In this document: positions 33,815 to 41,919 of the stretch, piece after piece | Layout: every line of letters begins with the position of its first letter | Numbering within the stretch: position 1 is the first letter of the stretch | The notes under the pieces: model-generated | What the model saw: only the letters and a program-made list of their open reading frames with translations | Told to the model about the DNA's origin: nothing | Databases searched by the model: none | Position numbers and translations under genes: made by a program | Source of the DNA: Parvularcula oceani | GTDB taxonomy: Bacteria; Pseudomonadota; Alphaproteobacteria; Caulobacterales; Parvularculaceae | Reading direction: 5' to 3' | NCBI RefSeq assembly: GCF_000733125.1 | Contig: NZ_JPHU01000007.1 | Span: 1 to 64,000 of the forward strand | DNA length: 64,000 bases

Positions 33815-34383
33815 CAGAGCCTCACCCTCCCCACGCGGACCTTCTGTCCCGCGACCAGGCGCTCGAGCGCCTCGCCATGGATGACCGAAACCCGGCGCGT
33901 GCGCGCTTCGGCTTCGTAGGAGAGGGGGCCCATCGTCCCCGTATGCACGAAGAGGCCGCGCGAGCGCGTCTTGCGGCAGAGCCGCGCGAACTCCTCGATA
34001 TGCTCGGCCCTGATCGCGCGGGTATAGCGCTTGGCCTGGATGAGATAGCGCCGCCCCCTGATCCATGCGCGCCCGTCCACGCCGCCATCGCCGGTATAGC
34101 GGTCGTTCCGCCTTATCCTGTGCCCGCGCCGCGCCAGCGCGGTCAGCACCAGCTCCTCGAATTCGTGCGCCGAGACCGCGCGCAGATGCTCGATGCTCGC
34201 CGCATCGTCGCGGGCGAAGCGCCGCGCGATCCTGCGCGAGCGCTTCACGTTCCGGGCGTGCAGTTCCTCCGAGGTCAGAGGCGGCTTCGCCCCGGCCCGG
34301 CGGCGCAAGAGGATCAGGCCGCACGCGATCAGCGTGAGGACGAGATAAACGGCGGTCAGGTCCTGCGCGTCGAGGGGCGGCAT
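33814..34383 (-). CDS. Membrane-anchored Mrr-type restriction endonuclease-like protein
   Basis: 189 residues. A single N-terminal transmembrane helix ([16 protein letters not shown], residues 11-26) is followed by a basic linker and a PD-(D/E)xK nuclease domain of the Mrr_cat type. That domain has [22 protein letters not shown] supplying the catalytic aspartate, YLIQAKRY with the Q-x-K pair, and [12 protein letters not shown]. Mrr proteins cut methylated or foreign DNA; membrane-tethered relatives are mostly uncharacterised. ATG 34383 is chosen, since the 32 codons upstream to 34479 are proline/arginine-rich and look noncoding. No methyltransferase neighbours it, so it is not a classical restriction-modification pair. 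Confidence 0.75.
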   Translation of the reverse strand: MPPLDAQDLTAVYLVLTLIACGLILLRRRAGAKPPLTSEELHARNVKRSRRIARRFARDDAASIEHLRAVSAHEFEELVLTALARRGHRIRRNDRYTGDGGVDGRAWIRGRRYLIQAKRYTRAIRAEHIEEFARLCRKTRSRGLFVHTGTMGPLSYEAEARTRRVSVIHGEALERLVAGQKVRVGRVRL

Positions 34384-34537
34384 GGGGGCTCCCGGGGGGA
34401 AACAGGCAAGCCGGACCGATTCGGGTTGTCGAGGGGTGAATCCGCGCAGGGCGCTGCGTTCGCGCATGGACCCTCGCATGAGGGGGAGTTCTAAAGGGCC
34501 AGGACTTCAAGTCCGCCAGCAGGCGAGGAGAGACCCG

Positions 34538-34861
34538 ATGATCGTCACCACCACTCCGCAGGTTCCCGGACGCGAGGCGGCCGAGCCCCTGGGCATCGTC
34601 GCCGGCGAGGCGATCCTGGGCGTCAACATCTTCCGCGACCTCTTCGCGGGGCTTCGCGACATCATCGGCGGCCGCTCCGGCGGCTACCAGAAGGCGCTGT
34701 CCGAAGCGCGTGAGCACGCGCTCGCCGATATGGAGGAAAGCGCGCGGGCCCTGGGCGCGGATGCCGTCGTGGGCGTCGACATCGATTACGAGACCATCGA
34801 CACCCAGAAGGGGGCGATGCTCATGGTGTCCGCGAATGGGACAGCCGTCAGATTGCGCTGA
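34538..34861 (+). CDS. YbjQ family (heavy-metal-binding domain) protein
   Basis: 107 residues. It matches the YbjQ/UPF0145 family: [11 protein letters not shown] at the start, [56 protein letters not shown], and a final strand. Members form pentameric rings; the 'heavy-metal-binding' name is structural and the function is unproven. GAGGAG lies at the right distance before ATG 34538. It is divergent from the Mrr-like gene across about 150 nt. Confidence 0.85.
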   Translation: MIVTTTPQVPGREAAEPLGIVAGEAILGVNIFRDLFAGLRDIIGGRSGGYQKALSEAREHALADMEESARALGADAVVGVDIDYETIDTQKGAMLMVSANGTAVRLR

Positions 34862-35053
34862 AGTGTGGCCTGAAAACTTCTTCACAATTCGCCGGTGCGG
34901 CGACAGGCTTGCAGAGCTGGGGACGCTTCCCGGAGGCGGGGGGTCATCTTGAGGCGGGCGAACCGGGAGCAATTTCTTCTATCGAAGGAACCTTGCAGCC
35001 GCTTCCGGTTTCGAAAGCCATGAGGACTGGCCTTCGGGAAGCACCCCTCGCGC

Positions 35054-35083
35054 TTGCGCGGCCCGCGCGGCGCGTTCTAGGCG
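35054..35083 (+). promoter_or_regulatory. Putative promoter of the fabD operon
   Basis: TTGCGC (35054-35059), 18-nt spacer, TAGGCG (35078-35083), placing transcription start about 20 nt before fabD. The same -35 form TTGCGC occurs before acpP and rpsB. Confidence 0.4.
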
Positions 35084-35108
35084 GCTCTCCTCATAAAGGG
35101 AGGCCTCG

Positions 35109-36050
35109 ATGACACCTTCAGGACGCAAAACCAGCCTCGTCTTCCCAGGCCAGGGCAGCCAGTCCGTCGGCATGGGCAAGGCCCTCGCCGATGCCCGGCC
35201 CGAGGCGCGGGTCGTGTTCGAGGAGGTGGACGAGGCGCTCGGACAGTCCCTCTCGAAGCTGATGTTCGAGGGGCCCGAGGACGAGCTGACGCTGACGGCG
35301 AACGCCCAGCCCGCCCTGATGGCCCATTCCGTCGCCGCCTTCCGCGTGCTTGAGGCCGAGGGCTTCTCGCTCTCCGCCGTGCACAGCGTGGCGGGGCACA
35401 GCCTCGGCGAATATGCCGCCCATTGCGTCGCGGGCACCTTCTCGCTCGGCGACACGGCGCGGCTCCTGCGCATCCGGGGCGAGGCGATGCAGGCGGCGGT
35501 GCCGGTCGGCGAAGGCGGCATGGCGGCGATCCTGGGCCTGACCCTCGATCAGGTGGCCGAGGTCGTGTCCGGCACGGATGCCGAGATCGCCAATGACAAT
35601 GCGCCGGGCCAGGTCGTCATCTCCGGCCCCAAGGCCGCCGTCGAGGCCGCCTGCGACAAGGCCAAGGAGGCGGGCGCCAAGCGGGCCCTGCCGCTGCCGG
35701 TCTCCGCGCCCTTCCACTGCTCGCTGATGCAGCCTGCCGCAGAGCGCATGGCGCAGGCCCTGTCCGAGGTGACGATCGGCGAGCCGCAAGTGCCCGTCTT
35801 CGCCAATGTCCTCGCCGGCAAGGTCGCGGCGGGCGATATCCGGGACACGCTCGTCCGCCAGGTGACAGGCCGCGTGCGCTGGACCGAGAGCGTTCAGGCG
35901 ATGACCGCGGACGGCACGGATATCTTCGTCGAGCTTGGCACCGGCAAGGTCCTGTCCGGCCTGATCAAGCGCATCGAGCGCGGCGCGGGAACGGTCGCCG
36001 TGGGCGCGCCGGACGATATCGAGAGCTGGCGGGACGCGATCTCGCACTGA
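35109..36050 (+). CDS. fabD: Malonyl CoA-acyl carrier protein transacylase
   Basis: 313 residues. Loads malonyl groups onto ACP to start fatty-acid elongation. FPGQGSQSVGMGKAL is at the start; the catalytic serine is in VAGHSLGEYAAH (GHSxG) and the catalytic histidine is in APFHCSLM. VVISGPKAAVEAA and FANVLAGK follow the family. AAGGGAGG precedes ATG 35109. It leads the operon fabD-hydrolase-fabG, with acpP and fabF downstream. Confidence 0.96.
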   Translation: MTPSGRKTSLVFPGQGSQSVGMGKALADARPEARVVFEEVDEALGQSLSKLMFEGPEDELTLTANAQPALMAHSVAAFRVLEAEGFSLSAVHSVAGHSLGEYAAHCVAGTFSLGDTARLLRIRGEAMQAAVPVGEGGMAAILGLTLDQVAEVVSGTDAEIANDNAPGQVVISGPKAAVEAACDKAKEAGAKRALPLPVSAPFHCSLMQPAAERMAQALSEVTIGEPQVPVFANVLAGKVAAGDIRDTLVRQVTGRVRWTESVQAMTADGTDIFVELGTGKVLSGLIKRIERGAGTVAVGAPDDIESWRDAISH

Positions 36051-36068
36051 GAAACGGGAGGAGACACC

Positions 36069-36782
36069 ATGGCGACGACGAGAACGGTCGAATATGAGCT
36101 GGACGGCGAGACCTATGAGGGCCTGCTGGCCGTGCCCGAGGGCGAGGGGCCGCATCCTTGCGTGATGGTCTGCCATGCCTGGGCAGGCCGCGCCGAGCAT
36201 GAGGACGAGGTCGCCAGGCGCCTTGCGGGGCAGGGCTATCTGGCCTTCGCCGCCGATGTCTACGGCAAGGGCGTGCGCGGCGGCTCGAAGGAGGAGAACC
36301 AGGAGCTGATGGAGCCTCTGGCCTCCGACCGGACCGGCAAGCTGGCCGCCCGGCTGAAGGCGAGCCTGGAGGCGATGACGGCGCAAAGCGAGGCCGATGC
36401 GGACCGCGCCGCCGTCTGCGGCTATTGCTTCGGCGGGCTCTGCGCGCTCGATGTCGCGCGCGCCAATCTGCCGGTGAGGGGCGCGGCCGCCTTCCACGCC
36501 ATTCTCGGCGAGCAGGACAAGCCGCAAAGCGGGGACATCGCGCCCAAGGTGATCGCCTTCCAGGGCTTCGACGATCCGATGGCGACGCCGGACGACCTGA
36601 CGGCCTTCGGCAAGGAGATGACCGCGCGGGGCGCCGACTGGCAGCTGCACGTCTTCGGCGGCGTCATGCACGCCTTCACCAATAAGGGCGCGAACGATCC
36701 CGATTTCGGGACGGTCTATGACGCCGATGCCGACCGGCGGTCCTGGGACGGCTTTCTGCGCTTCCTGTCCGAGACCCTCTGA
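36069..36782 (+). CDS. Dienelactone hydrolase family protein
   Basis: 237 residues of the alpha/beta-hydrolase DLH family. The nucleophile elbow is CGYCFGGLCALD (cysteine nucleophile, G-x-C-x-G-G), the likely acid is in FDDPMATPDD, and the histidine is in VMHAFTNKG. The N-terminal half carries VCHAWAGRAEHEDEVARRLAGQGYLAFAADVYGKG. Family members hydrolyse dienelactones or other small esters. Its place between fabD and fabG (18 nt after fabD, GGAGGAG site) is unusual and hints at a thioesterase or housekeeping role linked to lipid metabolism, which is inference. Confidence 0.87.
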   Translation: MATTRTVEYELDGETYEGLLAVPEGEGPHPCVMVCHAWAGRAEHEDEVARRLAGQGYLAFAADVYGKGVRGGSKEENQELMEPLASDRTGKLAARLKASLEAMTAQSEADADRAAVCGYCFGGLCALDVARANLPVRGAAAFHAILGEQDKPQSGDIAPKVIAFQGFDDPMATPDDLTAFGKEMTARGADWQLHVFGGVMHAFTNKGANDPDFGTVYDADADRRSWDGFLRFLSETL

Positions 36783-36805
36783 GCAGTTTTCTTCCGGAGT
36801 TTTCC

Positions 36806-37543
36806 ATGTTCGACCTGACCGGCCGCAAGGCCCTCATCACCGGCGCGACGGGCGGTATCGGCGGCGCCATCGCCAGAGCCCTCCACGCGCAGGGCGCGAC
36901 CGTCACCCTGTCCGGCACGCGCGAGGAGAAGCTCGCGGGGCTGGCCGAGGCGCTCGGCGACAGGGCCCACATAGCCGCCGCGAACCTGTCGGACATGGAG
37001 GCCGTGGACGCGCTGCCGGGCCGGGCGGCCGAGGCGATGGGCGGCCTCGACATCCTGGTCGCCAATGCGGGCGTGACGCGCGACAACCTGATGATGCGCA
37101 TGAAGCCGGAGGATTTCGACGCCGTGATCGACGTCAATCTCCGCGCGACATGGCGCATGGCCAAGGCCTGCCTGCGGGGCATGATGAAGGCGAAGCACGG
37201 CCGCATCATCGGGATCAGCTCGGTCGTCGGCGCCACCGGCAATCCCGGCCAGACCAATTACGCGGCGTCCAAGGCGGGCATGGTGGGCATGATCAAGTCG
37301 CTCGGCGCCGAGGTGGCGAGCCGCGGGATCACCGCGAACTGCATCGCGCCGGGCTTCATCGCGACCGCCATGACGGATGCGCTGACCGATGAGCAGAAGG
37401 CGGCGATCGACAAGACCATCCCGGCCGGACGCATGGGCAGCCCCGAGGATATCGCCGCCGCCGCCGTCTATCTCGCCTCGGACGAGGCGGCCTATGTCAC
37501 GGGCGCGACGCTACACGTGAATGGGGGCATGGCGATGATCTGA
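36806..37543 (+). CDS. fabG: 3-oxoacyl-[acyl-carrier-protein] reductase
   Basis: 245 residues. NADPH-dependent reduction of beta-ketoacyl-ACP in fatty-acid elongation. SDR features are ALITGATGGIGGAIA, LVANAGVTRDNLMMRMK, ISSVVGATGNPGQTNYAASKAG (catalytic S-Y-K) and a C-terminal DEAAYVTGATLHVNGGMAMI typical of FabG. It lies 23 nt after the hydrolase gene and before acpP, the conserved fab gene order. Confidence 0.95.
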   Translation: MFDLTGRKALITGATGGIGGAIARALHAQGATVTLSGTREEKLAGLAEALGDRAHIAAANLSDMEAVDALPGRAAEAMGGLDILVANAGVTRDNLMMRMKPEDFDAVIDVNLRATWRMAKACLRGMMKAKHGRIIGISSVVGATGNPGQTNYAASKAGMVGMIKSLGAEVASRGITANCIAPGFIATAMTDALTDEQKAAIDKTIPAGRMGSPEDIAAAAVYLASDEAAYVTGATLHVNGGMAMI

Positions 37544-37569
37544 CCGGGCGGCTGCACCGTCTCCCTCGC

Positions 37570-37598
37570 TTGCGCGGCTCCCGCCAATCGCCTAAGCG
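37570..37598 (+). promoter_or_regulatory. Putative acpP promoter
   Basis: TTGCGC (37570-37575), 17-nt spacer, TAAGCG (37593-37598), in the 120-nt gap between fabG and acpP. An extra promoter here would explain the high ACP expression usually seen. Confidence 0.4.
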
Positions 37599-37663
37599 CC
37601 CGGTGACACCAATCTTCCCGGGCGAGCCGGGCTTTGAGCATCACGACAGACCAGGAGCCTTCC

Positions 37664-37900
37664 ATGTCCGATATCGCTGAACGCGTTCAGAAGATCACCG
37701 TCGAGCACCTCGACGTGGACGCGTCCAAGGTCGAGCCGAAGGCGAGCTTCATCGACGACCTCGGCGCCGACAGCCTCGACATCGTCGAGCTGGTCATGGC
37801 CTTCGAGGAAGAGTTCGACATCGAGATCCCGGACGACGCCGCCGAGACGATCCAGACCGTCGGCGACGCGATCAAGTTCATCGAAGAGCGCAAGAAGTAA
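37664..37900 (+). CDS. acpP: Acyl carrier protein
   Basis: 78 residues, acidic. The serine of [18 protein letters not shown] receives the 4'-phosphopantetheine arm; [22 protein letters not shown] is the usual helix III region. ATG 37664 (MSDIAERVQ) with an AGGAG site fits the family; ATG 37634 would add ten foreign residues. It carries acyl chains for FabD, FabG and FabF encoded on either side. Confidence 0.97.
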   Translation: MSDIAERVQKITVEHLDVDASKVEPKASFIDDLGADSLDIVELVMAFEEEFDIEIPDDAAETIQTVGDAIKFIEERKK

Positions 37901-37916
37901 GCGCTTTTCGCTCTTC

Positions 37917-37940
37917 CCGCGGCCGGGTTACCGGCCGCGG
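37917..37940 (+). terminator. Hairpin after acpP (first of two)
   Basis: A perfect 10-bp stem CCGCGGCCGG/CCGGCCGCGG with a GTTA loop, 16 nt past the acpP stop. There is no U-tract; it probably acts as a partial terminator or mRNA-stabilising 3' end, which would allow high acpP output relative to fabF. Confidence 0.5.
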
Positions 37941-37947
37941 CTTCAGG

Positions 37948-37977
37948 ACCCGCCGCTTTTCGATGCGGCGGGTTCTT
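37948..37977 (+). terminator. Second hairpin after acpP, followed by a T-rich stretch
   Basis: ACCCGCCGC pairs with GCGGCGGGT around an 8-nt loop, followed by TCTT. Together with the hairpin just upstream it forms a tandem terminator-like pair before fabF. Confidence 0.5.
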
Positions 37978-38017
37978 GCTATCTGGACCTCCCGCCAAGG
38001 ACCCGAGGAGACTTTCC

Positions 38018-39289
38018 ATGCTCAAACGCGTCGTCGTCACCGGCCTCGGGCTCGTCACCCCGCTCGGCACCGGCACGAAAGAGGGGAATGTCGAGGGGCC
38101 CTGGCGCCGCCTCGTCGAAGGCGAGAGCGGCCTCGGGCCGGTCACGCATTTCGATGCCTCCGACCTCGCCTGCCGAATCGGCGGGCAGGTTCCGACCGAG
38201 GGCGCTGACGCCTTCGACGCCGATGCCTGGGTCGACCCCAAGGAACAAAGGCGGATGGAGGACTTCATCGTCTACGGGCTCGCCGCGGCGGAAATGGCGC
38301 TGGCCGATTCGGGCCTGCCGCTGGGCACGGAGGAAGAGCAGGAGCGCACTGGCGTCCTGATCGGCTCGGGGATCGGCGGCCTCGACGGGATCGCGCGGAC
38401 CGCGCTGACGCTCGAGGAAAAGGGCCCGCGCCGGGTCAGCCCCTTCTTCATTCCCTCCTGCCTGATCAACCTCGTTTCGGGTCAGGTCTCGATCAAGCAC
38501 GGCCTCAAGGGCCCCAACCATTCGGTCGTCACGGCCTGCGCGACGGGCGTCCACGCCATCGGCGACGCGGCCCGGCTGATCGCCTATGGCGATGCGGACG
38601 CCATGGTGGCGGGCGGCGCCGAGGCGTCGATCTGCAGAATCGGCTATGCCGGCTTCATCGCCTGCAAGGCGCTGTCGACGGGCTATAACGACACGCCGCA
38701 GGCCGCTTCGCGCCCCTGGGACGAGGGCCGCGACGGCTTCGTCATGGGCGAGGGATCGGGCATTGTCGTCCTCGAGGAATATGAGCGGGCCAAGGCGCGC
38801 GGCGCCACGATCTATGGCGAGGTCGTGGGCTATGGCCTTTCGGGCGACGCCCACCACATCACCGCGCCCGCCTCGGACGGCGATGGCGGCTATCGCGCCA
38901 TGCGCGCCGCCCTGCGCAACGCTCAGGTCGACCCGTCCGAGATCGGCTATGTCAACGCGCATGGAACCTCGACACCCTTGGGCGACGAGGCGGAGCTTCA
39001 GGCCGTCGAGCGCCTGTTCGGCGATGCGGCGAAGGATCTCGTCATGTCCTCGACCAAATCGGCGATCGGACACCTTCTGGGCGCGGCCGGGGCGGTCGAG
39101 ATCATCTACAGCCTTCTCGCCATGCGCGACGGCGTCTGCCCGCCCACCCTCAATCTCGAAAATCCCTCCGTCGACACGCCGATCAACCTGGCTGCGAAGG
39201 AAGCGGTCGAGAAATCGCTCGACGTCGTGCTCTCCAACTCCTTCGGCTTCGGCGGCACCAATGCCTCGCTCGTGATGCGGAAGGTCTGA
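38018..39289 (+). CDS. fabF: 3-oxoacyl-[acyl-carrier-protein] synthase II
   Basis: 423 residues. Condenses malonyl-ACP with acyl-ACP. The catalytic Cys-His-His triad is seen in VVTACATGVHAIGDA, NAHGTSTPLGD and KSAIGHLLGAAGAVE; the C-terminal NSFGFGGTNASLVMRK is classical. The start MLKRVVVTGLGLVTPLG at 38018 has a GAGGAG site. A roughly 10-residue stretch near residue 20 (KEGNVEGPWRRLVEGES) is slightly longer than in E. coli FabF. mltG follows after 4 nt. Confidence 0.96.
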   Translation: MLKRVVVTGLGLVTPLGTGTKEGNVEGPWRRLVEGESGLGPVTHFDASDLACRIGGQVPTEGADAFDADAWVDPKEQRRMEDFIVYGLAAAEMALADSGLPLGTEEEQERTGVLIGSGIGGLDGIARTALTLEEKGPRRVSPFFIPSCLINLVSGQVSIKHGLKGPNHSVVTACATGVHAIGDAARLIAYGDADAMVAGGAEASICRIGYAGFIACKALSTGYNDTPQAASRPWDEGRDGFVMGEGSGIVVLEEYERAKARGATIYGEVVGYGLSGDAHHITAPASDGDGGYRAMRAALRNAQVDPSEIGYVNAHGTSTPLGDEAELQAVERLFGDAAKDLVMSSTKSAIGHLLGAAGAVEIIYSLLAMRDGVCPPTLNLENPSVDTPINLAAKEAVEKSLDVVLSNSFGFGGTNASLVMRKV

Positions 39290-39293
39290 CGCC

Positions 39294-40319
39294 GTGAGGC
39301 GGCAGAGGGGCGGCGTCCTGCGCGCCATCCTGCTGGTCCTGCTCGGCCTGGGCGTGCTGGGCGCGCTCGCCGCCGCGCTGATCGTGCGTGAGGGGCGGCA
39401 GCGGATCGAGGCGCAAGGCCCGCTCGAAGAGCCCGCCATCGTCTGGGTCGAGCGCGGCGACACGGTGCGCGCCGTGATCGGAAAGCTCGAAGGGCTCGGC
39501 GCGTTGGAAGGCGGCCGGGCCGACCTCCTCTTCAGGATCGAGGCGCGGCTTCAGGAGCTGGCGCCGTCCCTCCATGCGGGCGAATTCGAGATTCCCGCCC
39601 GGGCGAGCATCGCGGAGATCGTCGAGACCCTCAAGGAGGGCGATCCGATCCTGCGCTTCGTCACCATCCCGGAGGGCCTCACGACGGCGCAGGCCCTGCG
39701 CCTGATCGCGGCGGCGCCGGTCCTCGAGGGGGAGATCACCCTCTCGCCCGAAGAAGGCGCCCTCCTGCCCGAAACCTACGCCTATCAGCGCGGCGAGGAG
39801 AGAGACGCGGTTGTCCGGCGGATCATGGCCGCCCATGACGAGGCGCTTCAGGCGCTGTGGCCGAACCGGGCGCAGGACCTGCCCTTCGACACGCAGGAGG
39901 AAGCGGTCATCCTCGCCTCCATCGTCGAGAAGGAAACGGCCGTGCCCTCCGAACGCCCGCGCGTGGCCGCCGTCTTCGTCAACCGGCTGCGCCGGGGCAT
40001 GCGGCTGCAATCCGATCCCACCATCATCTACGGGCTGACCGGCGGCGAGCCTCTGGGGCGCGGAATCCGCCAGTCCGAGCTTCAGGGCGAGACGCCCTAC
40101 AACACCTATGTGATCCGGGGCCTGCCGCCGACGCCCATCGCCAATCCGGGCAAGGCGTCGCTGGCCGCGGTTCTGAACCCCGCGCAGACGGACGATCTCT
40201 ATTTCGTCGCCGACGGCTCGGGCGGTCATGCATTCGCCGGCTCGCTCGCAGAGCATAACCGCAATGTCGCCGCATGGCGCAGGATCGAACGGCAGCGCGC
40301 CTCGGGAGGCGGGCGGTGA
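39294..40319 (+). CDS. mltG: Endolytic murein transglycosylase
   Basis: 341 residues. Inner-membrane lytic transglycosylase that cuts nascent glycan strands and sets their length. One N-terminal transmembrane helix (AILLVLLGLGVLGALAAALIV), a LysM-like periplasmic segment, then the YceG core with FVTIPEGLTTAQA, the catalytic glutamate in ILASIVEKET, RLRRGMRLQSDPTIIYG, and YNTYVIRGLPPTPIANPG. The start is GTG 39294. The stop overlaps the GTG of the next gene (GTGA), so translation is coupled. Confidence 0.95.
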   Translation: MRRQRGGVLRAILLVLLGLGVLGALAAALIVREGRQRIEAQGPLEEPAIVWVERGDTVRAVIGKLEGLGALEGGRADLLFRIEARLQELAPSLHAGEFEIPARASIAEIVETLKEGDPILRFVTIPEGLTTAQALRLIAAAPVLEGEITLSPEEGALLPETYAYQRGEERDAVVRRIMAAHDEALQALWPNRAQDLPFDTQEEAVILASIVEKETAVPSERPRVAAVFVNRLRRGMRLQSDPTIIYGLTGGEPLGRGIRQSELQGETPYNTYVIRGLPPTPIANPGKASLAAVLNPAQTDDLYFVADGSGGHAFAGSLAEHNRNVAAWRRIERQRASGGGR

Positions 40320-41197
40320 GCGGCACGGCCATCCGCTCGATGACGGGTTTCGCCACGGCAGAGGGCGAGGCGGGAAGCGCTGGCTGGCGCTGGACCCTGC
40401 GCTCGGTCAATGGGCGCGGCCTCGACCTCAAGCTGCGCCTGCCGCCGGGCTTCGAGGCGCTGGAGCCGCGGCTTCGCAAAGCGGACCTGCCGCTCTTTCG
40501 CGGCAATATCTCCGCTGCGCTGAAAATCGAGCGGGCCGAAGCCGAAAGCCGCCTGCGCGTCGACGAGGAGGCGCTCGCCGTTCTCGCCGATGCCGTTCAG
40601 CGCGTGCGCCTCGCCGTGGAATGCGACCTGCCGCGCCCGGAGGGTCTCCTCTCGCTCGGCGGCGTGCTCAGGGCCGGGCCGGACACCGAAGGGCCCGACG
40701 AAGCGCTGGTCGATGCCGCGGCGCAGGGCTTCGAGGAAGCCGTCGCCGCGCTCGCCGCCGCCCGCGCCGGGGAGGGCGCGGCGCTCGGCACCGTCCTTGC
40801 GGGCCATTTCGATGCGCTCGCCGCGCTGACGGCGGATGCGGCGGCCGAGGCGGAAAGCGCGACCGGCGCCGTGCGCGACAGGCTGCGCGCCCAGTTGAGC
40901 GAACTCATGGCCGGCGACCTGCCCGAAGAGCGCCTCGCCCACGAAGCCTCGCTGCTCGCGATCAAGGCCGATACCCGCGAGGAGATCGACCGCCTTCAAG
41001 CGCATATCGCTGCGGGCCGCGACCTCCTCCGGGCCGAAGGCGCCGTCGGGCGCAAGCTCGAATTCCTCTGCCAGGAACTCGCCCGCGAGGCGAACACCCT
41101 CACCACCAAGGCTCCCACTCTCGCGCTGAAGCGGACCGGGCTCGACCTCAAGCACAGGGTCGATCAGCTCCGGGAACAGGTACTGAACGTCGAGTGA
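40316..41197 (+). CDS. yicC: YicC/YloC family endoribonuclease
   Basis: 293 residues. The N-terminus SMTGFATAEGE (YicC_N) and C-terminal DUF1732 segment (EIDRLQAHIAAGRDLL...GRKLEFLCQELAREANTLTTKA) are diagnostic. The protein is a family of endoribonucleases implicated in small-RNA turnover; the role here is inferred from the family. GTG 40316 lies in the mltG stop (GTGA) with GGGAGGCGG upstream; the next gene also starts GTG within this gene's stop. The mltG-yicC-gmk string is common in alphaproteobacteria. Confidence 0.92.
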   Translation: MSGTAIRSMTGFATAEGEAGSAGWRWTLRSVNGRGLDLKLRLPPGFEALEPRLRKADLPLFRGNISAALKIERAEAESRLRVDEEALAVLADAVQRVRLAVECDLPRPEGLLSLGGVLRAGPDTEGPDEALVDAAAQGFEEAVAALAAARAGEGAALGTVLAGHFDALAALTADAAAEAESATGAVRDRLRAQLSELMAGDLPEERLAHEASLLAIKADTREEIDRLQAHIAAGRDLLRAEGAVGRKLEFLCQELAREANTLTTKAPTLALKRTGLDLKHRVDQLREQVLNVE

Positions 41198-41862
41198 CTT
41201 CGAACGACACCCCCCATAAGGGCCCGGGCCGGATCGCCCGGCGCGGCATCCTCTTCGTCGTCTCCAGCCCCTCGGGCGCGGGCAAGACGACCCTGACGCG
41301 CAGGCTTCTCAAGAAGGACCCGGAGGTCGAGATCTCGGTCTCCTACACGACGCGCCCGCCCCGCCCGGGCGAGGTGGACGGCAAGGACTATTCCTTCGTC
41401 GGCGAGAGCACCTTCGAACGCATGGACAAGGAGGGCGCCTTCCTCGAGAGCGCCAAGGTCTTCGGCCATCATTACGGCACGCCGCGCGCGCCGGTCCTCC
41501 AGGCCGTCGAGGAGGGGCGCGACGTGCTCTTCGACATCGACTGGCAGGGCGCGCAGCAGCTCGCCGAGCGGGCCCGCGGCGACCTCGTCACGGTCTTCAT
41601 CCTGCCGCCCTCGCGGCACGCGCTCGAGGAGCGCCTCCGAAAGCGCGCGCAGGACTCCGACGAGGTCGTCGCCCGCCGCATGGCGCAGGCAGACAGCGAG
41701 ATCAGCCACTATGCCGAATACGGCTATGTCATCGTCAATGACGACGTCGACCGGGCCGAGGCGGAGCTTCATCACATCCTCAATGCCGAACGCCTCAAGC
41801 GCACGCGCCAGACCGGCCTGCGCAATTTCGTCCAGCAGGTGATCGACGGCTTCGGCCCGTAG
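41194..41862 (+). CDS. gmk: Guanylate kinase
   Basis: 222 residues. Phosphorylates GMP to GDP with ATP. The P-loop is SSPSGAGKTTLTRR, the GMP-binding region is SVSYTTRPPRPGEVDGKDYSFV, and the lid/catalytic segment is RKRAQDSDEVVARRMAQADSEISHYAEYGYVIVNDD. GTG 41194 overlaps the yicC stop (GTGA). The long frame reaching back to 40228 is a shadow over mltG/yicC and was rejected. Confidence 0.96.
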   Translation: MTSNDTPHKGPGRIARRGILFVVSSPSGAGKTTLTRRLLKKDPEVEISVSYTTRPPRPGEVDGKDYSFVGESTFERMDKEGAFLESAKVFGHHYGTPRAPVLQAVEEGRDVLFDIDWQGAQQLAERARGDLVTVFILPPSRHALEERLRKRAQDSDEVVARRMAQADSEISHYAEYGYVIVNDDVDRAEAELHHILNAERLKRTRQTGLRNFVQQVIDGFGP

Positions 41863-41919
41863 AGCGGAACCGGGGCCTCCCGCCGCCTGTCTTCCTGCCC
41901 AGAGGACGAAAGGCCCGGC

